Shown here: in pieces, positions 6,331-11,708 of the stretch
Layout of the letters: every line of letters begins with the position of its first letter
Position numbering within the stretch: the first letter of the stretch is position 1
Origin: an uncultured Eubacteriales bacterium
Lineage (GTDB): Bacteria > Bacillota > Clostridia > Christensenellales > CAG-138
Length of the DNA: 11,708 nt
NCBI GenBank assembly: GCA_902768995.1
Contig: CACXNN010000036.1
Span: forward strand, 1-11,708
Direction: 5' to 3'
Notes under the pieces: generated by a model
What the model was told of the DNA's origin: nothing
Databases searched by the model: none
The model's input: the letters and a program-made list of their open reading frames with translations, nothing else
Made by a program: the position numbers and the translations under genes

Positions 6331-7326
6331 TCAGCGCTCCTCGCGGAAGTAGGGGAGACCCAAGGACATGGGGGGCTGATCCTCCCGCTTTTTGCGGAGG
6401 GACACGATGATGAGCACCAGGAGGGTGATGATGTAGGGGAACATCTTGTAGATCTCCTTGATGGCCATCTCCGTGCCCGTGGGGATGTACAGGTACAGGA
6501 TGTAGAGGCCGCCGAAGAGGATGGAGGCCAGGATGCTCACGCTGGGCCGCCAGATGGTGAAGATGACCAGGGCGATGGCCAGCCACCCTCTGTCGCCGAA
6601 GGCGTTGTGGGACCAGATGCCGTTGGAGTAGTCCAGCACGTAGTAGAGGCCGCCGAGGCCCGCGATCATGCTGCCCACGCAGGTGGCCACGTACTTGTAC
6701 TTGACCACGTTGATGCCGGCGGCGTCCGCCGTGGCGGGGCTTTCACCCACGGCCCTGAGGTGCAGGCCCGTCCGGGTGCGCTTGAGGATGTAGGAGGCCA
6801 CGATGGCGATCACGATGGCGAGGTACGCCAGGAACCCGTAGGACAGGAACACCTGGCCGAACCAGCCCAGCTTGTTGGCGAAGGGCAGGGTGGTCTTGAT
6901 GTAGCCGCTGGTGCCGCCCAGCACGATGGCGGGGACCTCCGCGTTGGAGAGCTTGATGAGGGAGCCGCCGAAGAAGTTGCCGAAGCCCACGCCGAAGGTG
7001 GTGATGGCAAGGCCGGTCACGTTCTGGTTGGCCCGGAGGGAGACGGTGAGGAAGCAGTAGAGGAGGCCCGTCAATAAGGAGCCGATGAGGCAGCAGACCA
7101 GGGGGATCAGCACCGCCAGCAGGGGGTTCATCATGCCCTTGGGGGTGAAGGTCTCGTAGTAGAAGGCGCCGATGACGCTGGAGATGGCCCCCATGTACAT
7201 GATGCCCGGGATGCCCAGGTTCAGGTTGCCGGATTTCTCCGTCAGGATCTCGCCGGTGCTGCCGTACAGCAGGGGGATGCCCTGCATGATGGCCCGCGGG
7301 ATAAAGGTCACGAGAAAGTTCAGCAT
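6331..7326 (-). CDS. BMP-type nucleoside ABC transporter permease 2
   Basis: A 331-residue inner-membrane permease of the branched-chain/ribose-like family (NupQ/YufQ type), forming the channel together with permease 1. Family marks are EKSGNLNLGIPGIMYMGA (30-47), RTGLHLRAVGESPATADAAGI (185-205), which is the cytoplasmic coupling loop, and GDRGWLAIALVIF (244-256). In most relatives the first motif reads NLGxEG. Here a proline stands where the glutamate is expected. About eight to ten membrane segments are visible. The frame stays open far upstream (to 7674), but ATG 7326 has AAGGAGG (7340-7334) 7 nt before it and only 2 nt separate it from the stop of permease 1, so this start is preferred. 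It is the last gene of its operon. Confidence 0.93.
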   Translation of the reverse strand: MLNFLVTFIPRAIMQGIPLLYGSTGEILTEKSGNLNLGIPGIMYMGAISSVIGAFYYETFTPKGMMNPLLAVLIPLVCCLIGSLLTGLLYCFLTVSLRANQNVTGLAITTFGVGFGNFFGGSLIKLSNAEVPAIVLGGTSGYIKTTLPFANKLGWFGQVFLSYGFLAYLAIVIAIVASYILKRTRTGLHLRAVGESPATADAAGINVVKYKYVATCVGSMIAGLGGLYYVLDYSNGIWSHNAFGDRGWLAIALVIFTIWRPSVSILASILFGGLYILYLYIPTGTEMAIKEIYKMFPYIITLLVLIIVSLRKKREDQPPMSLGLPYFREER

Positions 7327-7328
7327 CG

Positions 7329-8423
7329 TTATGCCTCCTTGCTGCTCTTGGCGAACTGGATCTTGTAGGTGATGAAGAATTCGCAGCCGATGATGAAGAA
7401 CAGGATGATGCCCGTCAAAATCTCCGAGAAGGATTCGTTCAGGTAGAAGCTGGTGGCCACCTCCTTGGCGCCCAGCTGCAGGAACACCAGCAGGAAGCTG
7501 GTCAGGATCATGACGATGGGGTTGAACTTGGCGAGCCAGGACACCATGACCGCCGTGAAGCCGCGGCCGCCCACCAGGTCCGTGGACAGGGTGTGGTCCG
7601 TCCCGCCGGCAAGGAGCATCCCGATGAAGCCGCAGAGGGCGCCGGAGAGGACCATTGTGCGGATGATGACCCATTCCACCTTGATGCCCGCATACCGGGC
7701 GGTCCGTTCGCTCTCGCCCACCACGGCTATCTCATAGCCCTGCTTGCTGTACTTGAGGTAGATGTGGAGGAGCACCGTCAATATGGCGATCAGGATGATG
7801 ATGATGGCGTACTGCTTGCCACCGATATAGGGGAGCCAGCCGATGTGGGTGTTCTGGTTGATCATGCCGATCTTGCCGGACCCCTTGGGCACCTCCCAGA
7901 TGATGATGAAGTAGGCAGCGAGCTGTATGGCGATGTAGTTCATCATCAGGGTGAACAGGGTTTCGTTGGTGTTCCAGTGGGCCTTGAAGAAGGCGGGCAA
8001 AAAGCCCCACAGGGCGCCGGCGGCCACGCTGACCACCAGCATGATGAGGAGCATGAGCCAGTTGGAGGTGATGGTGTTGCCCAGGGTGATCATGACGGTG
8101 GCGCAGGCCAGGGCCCCGGCCATGACCTGCCCCTCAGCGCCGATGTTCCAGAACCGCATCTTGAAGGCGGGGGTCACCGCCAGGGAGATGCCCAGCAGGA
8201 TGGCCAGCTTCTGGAACAGGACCCAGGTCTTTCGCTCGGTGCCAAAGGCCCCGTAGAACATGGTCTTGTAGAGGTCCAGGGGGTTCAGCCCCGTGACCAT
8301 GACCGTGACCAGGGAGCACATGACGAGGGCCAGCAGGATGGCCGCGCCCCGGATCATCCACGCCTGGTACCAGGGGAGGGCTTCCCGCTTGACGATGTGG
8401 AACAGAGTGCGTTTATTTTTCAT
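7329..8423 (-). CDS. BMP-type nucleoside ABC transporter permease 1
   Basis: A 364-residue inner-membrane permease (NupP/YufP type), the partner of the 331-residue permease that follows 2 nt later. Signatures are FWNIGAEGQVMAGA (91-104), NTNETLFTLMMNYIA (151-165), the coupling loop YEIAVVGESERTARYAGI (230-247) and VGGRGFTAVMVSWLAKFNPI (284-303). A basic N-terminal tail (MKNKR...KREALPW) precedes the first segment at about 24-44. The reading frame could begin at a GTG at 8441, but GGGAGGA at 8437-8431 lies 7 nt before ATG 8423, which sets the start. The gene overlaps the end of the ATPase gene by 11 nt, a sign of coupled translation. Confidence 0.93.
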   Translation of the reverse strand: MKNKRTLFHIVKREALPWYQAWMIRGAAILLALVMCSLVTVMVTGLNPLDLYKTMFYGAFGTERKTWVLFQKLAILLGISLAVTPAFKMRFWNIGAEGQVMAGALACATVMITLGNTITSNWLMLLIMLVVSVAAGALWGFLPAFFKAHWNTNETLFTLMMNYIAIQLAAYFIIIWEVPKGSGKIGMINQNTHIGWLPYIGGKQYAIIIILIAILTVLLHIYLKYSKQGYEIAVVGESERTARYAGIKVEWVIIRTMVLSGALCGFIGMLLAGGTDHTLSTDLVGGRGFTAVMVSWLAKFNPIVMILTSFLLVFLQLGAKEVATSFYLNESFSEILTGIILFFIIGCEFFITYKIQFAKSSKEA

Positions 8424-9954
8424 TGGTCTTTCCTCCCACACGGGTCATCAGCACGCCGACCTGCCGCTTGTCGGTGGTCCGAGCGTCCACCACGCCGGAG
8501 ACCTGGCCACCGCAAAGGACCAGGAGCCGGTCGCAGAGCTCCAGCAGCACGTCCAGATCCTCACCCACGTAGATGACGGCCACGCCCTTCATCTTCTCGG
8601 CGGTGAGCAGGTTGTAGATGGTATACGAGGTGTTGATATCCAGGCCCCGGACCGCGTAGGCGGTCATGAGCACCGCCGGGTCCTGGGCGATCTCCCGGCC
8701 CACCAGCACCTTCTGCACGTTGCCGCCGGACATGCGCCGCACGGGGAAGTCGATGCTGGGGGTAACCACCTCCAGCTCCTTCCATACCTCGTTGGCCACC
8801 CGCTCGGGCTCCTTCTTATCCAGGAAGGGCCCTTTGTTCTTGCGCCAGGACCGGAGCATCATGTTCCCCGTCATGCCCATGGAGCCCACGAGACCCATGC
8901 CCAGCCGGTCCTCCGGCACGAAGGCCATGGAGATGCCGGCCTTCTGGATCTCCAGAGGGTCCTTGCCGGCCAGATCTTCCGTCTTTTCGGTCTTGGGGTT
9001 GTGGTAGATGATGGAGCCCTGGGCGATGGGGTAGAGGCCGGAGATGGCCTCCAAAAGCTCCCGCTGGCCGGACCCGGCCACGCCCGCGATGCCCAAAACC
9101 TCGCCGCTGTAGGCGGTGAAGTTGATGTTGTTGAGGCGCTTCACGCCCAGCTCGTCGTAGACCGTCAGGCCCTTCACCTCCAGGCGGGGCTTGGGGTCCA
9201 CCGGCATGGGCCGGTCGATGTTCAGACTCACGGCCCGGCCCACCATCATATCCGTCAGGCTCTGCTGATCAGCGTCCTTGGTGAGCACGTCGCCGATGTA
9301 TTCGCCCTTGCGCAGGATGGCCACCCGGTCGGAGACCTCCAACACCTCGTGGAGCTTGTGGGTGATGATGATGAGGGATTTGCCGTCCTTCTGCATGTTG
9401 CGCATGACAGCGAAGAGCCGATCCGTCTCCTGGGGGGTCAGCACGGCGGTGGGCTCGTCCAGGATCAGGATGTCCGCGCCCCGGTACAGGACCTTCACGA
9501 TCTCCACGGTCTGCTTCTGGGAGACGGACATGTTGTAGACCTTCTGGTCCGGGTCGATCTCGAAGCCGTACTTCTGGCTGATCTCCTTGATCCGCTTGCC
9601 GGCCTCCTTCAGGTTCATCTTCCCGTCCTCGTCGAGGCCCAGGATGATGTTCTCCGTGGCGGTGAACACGTCCACCAGCTTGAAGTGCTGATGGATCATG
9701 CCGATGCCGTTGTCGAAGGCGTCCTTGGGGGAGGCGATGGTCACAGGCTTGTCGTGGATGTAGATCTGGCCTTCGTCGGGGTAGTATATGCCGGAAAGCA
9801 TATTCATCAGCGTGGTCTTCCCGCTGCCGTTCTCACCCAGGAGGGACAGGATCTCCCCCTCGTGCAGCTCCAGATTGATGGCGTTGTTGGCGACCACGCT
9901 GCCGAATCGCTTGGTGATCCCCTCCATTTTGATGGCGTTCCTTACAGCTTCCAA
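8413..9954 (-). CDS. BMP-type nucleoside ABC transporter ATPase, two NBDs
   Basis: A 513-residue cytoplasmic protein with two ATPase domains in one chain (NupO/YufO, RbsA-like), energising the two permeases encoded after it. Domain 1 is competent: Walker A GENGSGKTT (40-48), Walker B ILILDEPTA (162-170), switch His199 in ITHK. Its signature reads MSVSQKQ (142-148) in place of LSxGQ. Domain 2 is degenerate: GVAGSGQREL (291-300) lacks the Walker A lysine, AVLMTAYAVRGLD (427-439) lacks the catalytic Glu, and VGED stands at the switch His. It keeps a full signature, MSGGNVQK (408-415). Asymmetric sites are normal in this class. The start is a TTG at 9954, with GAAAGGA 9 nt before it. A start at ATG 9927 would cut off the first beta strand (NAIKM), so TTG is preferred. 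Confidence 0.93.
   Translation of the reverse strand: MEAVRNAIKMEGITKRFGSVVANNAINLELHEGEILSLLGENGSGKTTLMNMLSGIYYPDEGQIYIHDKPVTIASPKDAFDNGIGMIHQHFKLVDVFTATENIILGLDEDGKMNLKEAGKRIKEISQKYGFEIDPDQKVYNMSVSQKQTVEIVKVLYRGADILILDEPTAVLTPQETDRLFAVMRNMQKDGKSLIIITHKLHEVLEVSDRVAILRKGEYIGDVLTKDADQQSLTDMMVGRAVSLNIDRPMPVDPKPRLEVKGLTVYDELGVKRLNNINFTAYSGEVLGIAGVAGSGQRELLEAISGLYPIAQGSIIYHNPKTEKTEDLAGKDPLEIQKAGISMAFVPEDRLGMGLVGSMGMTGNMMLRSWRKNKGPFLDKKEPERVANEVWKELEVVTPSIDFPVRRMSGGNVQKVLVGREIAQDPAVLMTAYAVRGLDINTSYTIYNLLTAEKMKGVAVIYVGEDLDVLLELCDRLLVLCGGQVSGVVDARTTDKRQVGVLMTRVGGKTNEK
8431..8437 (-). promoter_or_regulatory. Ribosome binding site that fixes the permease 1 start
   Basis: GGGAGGA on the - strand, 7 nt before the ATG at 8423 and inside the coding end of the ATPase gene. 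It excludes the GTG at 8441, which would lie upstream of it. Confidence 0.8.
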
Positions 9955-10014
9955 GGCAGAGCATCCTTTCCACCGAGCGTTTACACCTGCGCATACAAGC
10001 TCGATCTTAGCAAA

Positions 10015-10043
10015 ATTCTACCATATGCCATGCTTTTTGTAAA
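10015..10043 (-). promoter_or_regulatory. Internal promoter before the ATPase gene
   Basis: On the - strand TTTACA (10043-10038), a 17-nt spacer and TAGAAT (10020-10015), preceded by TGG as an extended -10. It lies downstream of the terminator that follows the receptor gene, so it can supply the ATPase and permeases separately. The leader to TTG 9954 is about 55 nt. Confidence 0.75.
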
Positions 10044-10078
10044 TAAAAAATGAGGGCGTCCAAAAAATAATAAAGAAA

Positions 10079-10102
10079 ACGGGCTGTCCGAGGACAGCCC
10101 GT
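10079..10102 (-). terminator. Strong intrinsic terminator after the BMP receptor gene
   Basis: ACGGGCTGTC pairs with GACAGCCCGT around a 4-nt loop. Read on the - strand the stem is followed by a T-rich tract (TTTTCTTTATTATTTTTT, 10079-10062). It is only 20 nt beyond the receptor stop codon and before the ATPase promoter. Confidence 0.92.
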
Positions 10103-10122
10103 CATGGTAGGTATGGGTTGGA

Positions 10123-11319
10123 TTAGAAAGCGGTATCCAGCAGCGTGATGCCGTCGATCTGCAGATCGAAGTAGGGGGCGCTGCGGAACTCGGACTCGTG
10201 GAAGTAGCCGTCCTTGACCACTTCGGTGTCGGGGGTGTAGGCAGGATCGGTGTCCACGTCGGCCATGTAGCTGGTCAGGGGCGCGCCGTCCTTGGTGAAG
10301 GTGGCGGTGTCGAACACGTGGAGGGTGCCGGCTTCGAGGGCCTTCTGGACCTCTTCCAGCTTCTCCTTGGTGCCGGCGGCCACGACGCCCTCGTTGAGCT
10401 CGGTGAGCTTCACGGAGCCGGTGGCGATGGTGCCGGTCCAGTCGGTGTCGATGGGCTTGCCGTTCATGGCCGCGGTGATGGCGTACTCATAGTAGGGCTC
10501 CCAGTCGATACGAGAGGAGATCAGGTAGGTGTTGGGACCGGCTTCCTTGGTGCTGCCGTTGTAGGACACGTCGGGGATACCGGCTTCCTCACAGGCGGAG
10601 GGAGCGCCCAGGGAGTCGGCGTGCTGGCTGATGAGCTTGCAGCCGCCCTGGATCAGCTTCTGAGCGCCTTCCTTCTCGGCGGTGGGATCGTACCAGGAAC
10701 CGGTGAAGGTGACTTCCATGGTGGCGGTGGGGCACACGGACCGGACGCCCAGGAAGAAGGAGGTGTAACCGGAGATAACCTCGGCGTAGGTGAAGGCGCC
10801 GACGTAACCGACCTTGGCTTCCTCAGCGGCGAACTTGCCGGCCTCGATCATCTCGTTCAGCTTCAGGCCGGCCACCACGCCCGCCAGGTAACGGCCCTCA
10901 TAGATGGCCGCAAAGGCGTTGTGGTAGTTGGCCAGGTTCTCGGTGTGGGCCTTGGTGCCGGTGGAGTGGCAGAACTGCACGTTGGGGAACTCCTTGGCGG
11001 CCTGGATCATGTAGTCCTCATGGCCGAAGCTGTCGGCGAAGACGGCGATGCAGCCGGAGCTGGCCATATCGGCAGCGGTCTCGTAGCAGCTGTTGTCCTC
11101 GTTGATGCCGGTCTTCAGAACCATCTCGACGCCCAGCTTCTCGCAGGCAGCCTTGGCGGCGTTGATGAAGTTCAAGTCGTAGGTGGACTGCTCGTCATGC
11201 AGGCAGATGAAGCCTACCTTGACCTTCTTTGCGGGCTCCTCGGCGGGCTTGGTGCCCTTGCAGCCAACGATGGCAAGGACCATCACCAGACACATCATGA
11301 TTGCCAAAAAGCGTTTCAT
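10123..11319 (-). CDS. BMP-family substrate-binding lipoprotein
   Basis: A 398-residue receptor, anchored to the outer face of the cell membrane, that should deliver substrate to the importer encoded downstream. The N-terminus MKRFLAIMMCLVMVLAIVGC is a lipoprotein signal with lipobox IVGC and acylated Cys20, followed by a short charged linker (KGTKPAEEPAKK). The body has the BMP/Med layout: VKVGFICLHDEQSTYD (33-48), EGRYLAGVVAG (141-151), KVGYVGAF (169-176), SGYTSFFLGVRSVCP (183-197), and WYDPTAEKEGAQKLIQGGCK (209-228). Characterised BMP proteins (PnrA/TmpC of Treponema, Med-like receptors) bind purine nucleosides; others bind riboflavin, so nucleoside is the likeliest guess only. Start ATG 11319, ribosome site AGGAGG at 11335-11330. 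It has its own promoter and terminator. Confidence 0.93.
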   Translation of the reverse strand: MKRFLAIMMCLVMVLAIVGCKGTKPAEEPAKKVKVGFICLHDEQSTYDLNFINAAKAACEKLGVEMVLKTGINEDNSCYETAADMASSGCIAVFADSFGHEDYMIQAAKEFPNVQFCHSTGTKAHTENLANYHNAFAAIYEGRYLAGVVAGLKLNEMIEAGKFAAEEAKVGYVGAFTYAEVISGYTSFFLGVRSVCPTATMEVTFTGSWYDPTAEKEGAQKLIQGGCKLISQHADSLGAPSACEEAGIPDVSYNGSTKEAGPNTYLISSRIDWEPYYEYAITAAMNGKPIDTDWTGTIATGSVKLTELNEGVVAAGTKEKLEEVQKALEAGTLHVFDTATFTKDGAPLTSYMADVDTDPAYTPDTEVVKDGYFHESEFRSAPYFDLQIDGITLLDTAF

Positions 11320-11348
11320 TCAGATACTTCCTCCTGTTTGTAGGTTTT

Positions 11349-11372
11349 ATTGCAGACCCTTGGTCTTACAAT
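11349..11372 (-). other. Stem-loop in the leader of the BMP receptor mRNA
   Basis: On the - strand ATTG, then AGACC, pair with GGTCT and CAAT around a 3-nt loop, with one G-U pair and one bulged A. The leader is about 108 nt, longer than needed for a ribosome site. It fits no riboswitch class known to me: the purine riboswitch core was looked for and not seen. Confidence 0.35.
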
Positions 11373-11433
11373 CCTGTAAAAAGACTGCCGCGCTTGGGCG
11401 GACAAATCCTTCACCAAATACATGCACAACCTT

Positions 11434-11462
11434 ATTCTAACAGAACAAACAAGATTTGTACA
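11434..11462 (-). promoter_or_regulatory. Promoter of the BMP receptor gene
   Basis: On the - strand TGTACA (11462-11457), 17 nt, then TAGAAT (11439-11434) preceded by TGT, an extended -10. The -35 matches consensus at only four of six bases. Confidence 0.6.
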
Positions 11463-11466
11463 GCAT

Positions 11467-11536
11467 TCTTTTTCGGATTCTTGGAAAAAAAGAACGGGGG
11501 GGAAGGGGCAGCGGCGGCGGTGATCCTCTTTTTCGG
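11467..11536 (+). repeat. Two direct copies of TCTTTTTCGG, 60 bp apart
   Basis: Identical 10-mers at 11467-11476 and 11527-11536 lie between the two divergent promoters. Between them are an imperfect A/T palindrome (11466-11494), G runs at 11496-11502 and 11505-11508, and GGC repeats at 11511-11520. No gene is seen here. The repeats may be sites for a shared regulator. Confidence 0.4.
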
Positions 11537-11556
11537 GGCAAAGTCCATAAAACCCT

Positions 11557-11584
11557 TTGAAAAAGTACACGGATGCGGTATACT
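11557..11584 (+). promoter_or_regulatory. Promoter of the alcohol dehydrogenase gene
   Basis: TTGAAA (11557-11562), a 16-nt spacer and TATACT (11579-11584). The ribosome site GGGAGG follows at 11601-11606. Confidence 0.7.
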
Positions 11585-11612
11585 GATTGTAATACGAAAA
11601 GGGAGGCAGCAT

Positions 11613-11708
11613 ATGAACGGAGACTTTACACTCTATACCCCCACCAAGGTGGTCTTTGGCCGGAAGACGGAGGAGAAGGCGGGCGAGCTGGTCCGCGCCT
11701 TCGGCGGC
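11613..11708 (+). CDS. Iron-containing alcohol dehydrogenase (N-terminal part)
   Basis: The first 32 codons are present and the gene runs off the window. MNGDFTLYTPTKVVFGRKTE followed by EKAGELVRAF matches the start of group III metal-dependent alcohol dehydrogenases (BdhA/YqhD type), whose members begin with a short xFxxYxPTKxxFGxGxE stretch before the NAD(P)-binding fold. They reduce aldehydes to alcohols during fermentation. Start ATG 11613 has GGGAGG 6 nt upstream. The butanol or other aldehyde specificity cannot be judged from this fragment. It is divergent from the BMP receptor gene. Confidence 0.85.
   Translation, partial: MNGDFTLYTPTKVVFGRKTEEKAGELVRAFGG

Noticed and set aside
7327..7674. 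N-terminal extension of permease 2 to a 447-residue protein
   Set aside because: The extra stretch overlaps permease 1 in another frame, reads as Pro/Arg/His-rich non-protein sequence, and a proper ribosome site precedes ATG 7326.
8293..10053. A 586-codon open frame on the + strand opposite the importer ATPase
   Set aside because: Same cause: a low-complexity shadow of a real gene with intact ABC motifs on the other strand.
10198..11343. A 381-codon open frame on the + strand opposite the BMP receptor
   Set aside because: Gly/Val/His-rich shadow of a clear lipoprotein gene, with no ribosome site or family signature.
11383..11404. A possible attenuator hairpin (CCGC/GCGG followed by T5 on the - strand) in the receptor leader
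   Set aside because: The stem is only 4 bp, too weak to act as an intrinsic terminator.
11320..11433. A purine riboswitch in the BMP receptor leader
   Set aside because: The conserved loop and junction bases of the purine aptamer are absent; only a simple stem-loop is seen.

Overview
The window looks like chromosomal DNA from a GC-rich member of the Bacillota, most plausibly an Oscillospiraceae-type anaerobe of the gut (Oscillibacter/Flavonifractor-like). This is inferred from the GC-rich third codon positions, strong AAGGAGG-type ribosome sites, Firmicute-style sigma-A promoters and the gene families present. Nothing in it proves the genus. No tRNA, rRNA, insertion sequence, phage gene or CRISPR array was seen.

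Left part (1-1994): the tail of an unrecognised + strand gene ends at 121. A 56-residue membrane miniprotein lies on the - strand (182-352). A two-gene ABC importer cassette of the nitrate/sulfonate/taurine class follows on the + strand: ATPase 463-1209, then permease 1206-1994. It has no recognisable substrate-binding protein beside it. Its promoter region carries a perfect 12-bp palindrome that overlaps the -10 box.

Centre (1995-6316): a strong extended -10 promoter drives glycogen phosphorylase (2122-4464). It is followed tightly by a MraY-like polyprenyl-phosphate sugar-1-phosphate transferase paralogue (4478-5431) and a BD-FAE/Aes-type alpha/beta-hydrolase (5431-6273). Spacing of 13 nt and then a TGATG stop/start overlap suggest one transcript. 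A perfect 11-bp hairpin at 6289-6316 closes this operon and also the convergent one.

Right part (6331-11319, - strand): a complete BMP-family importer, probably for nucleosides. The order of transcription is lipoprotein receptor (10123-11319), double-domain ATPase (8413-9954), permease 1 (7329-8423), permease 2 (6331-7326). A strong terminator lies just after the receptor gene and a fresh promoter stands before the ATPase. Together these probably give much more receptor than transporter.

Right edge (11320-11708): a 293-bp divergent intergenic region carries a promoter in each direction, a repeated 10-mer and a G-rich tract. It leads into the first 32 codons of an iron-containing alcohol dehydrogenase.

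Taken together this is mostly ordinary metabolic and transport DNA: glycogen or alpha-glucan breakdown, nucleoside uptake and fermentation. The least ordinary parts are the phosphorylase / MraY-like / esterase operon, the altered histidine motif of the MraY-like protein, and several regulatory palindromes and repeats. I found no convincing wholly new system.
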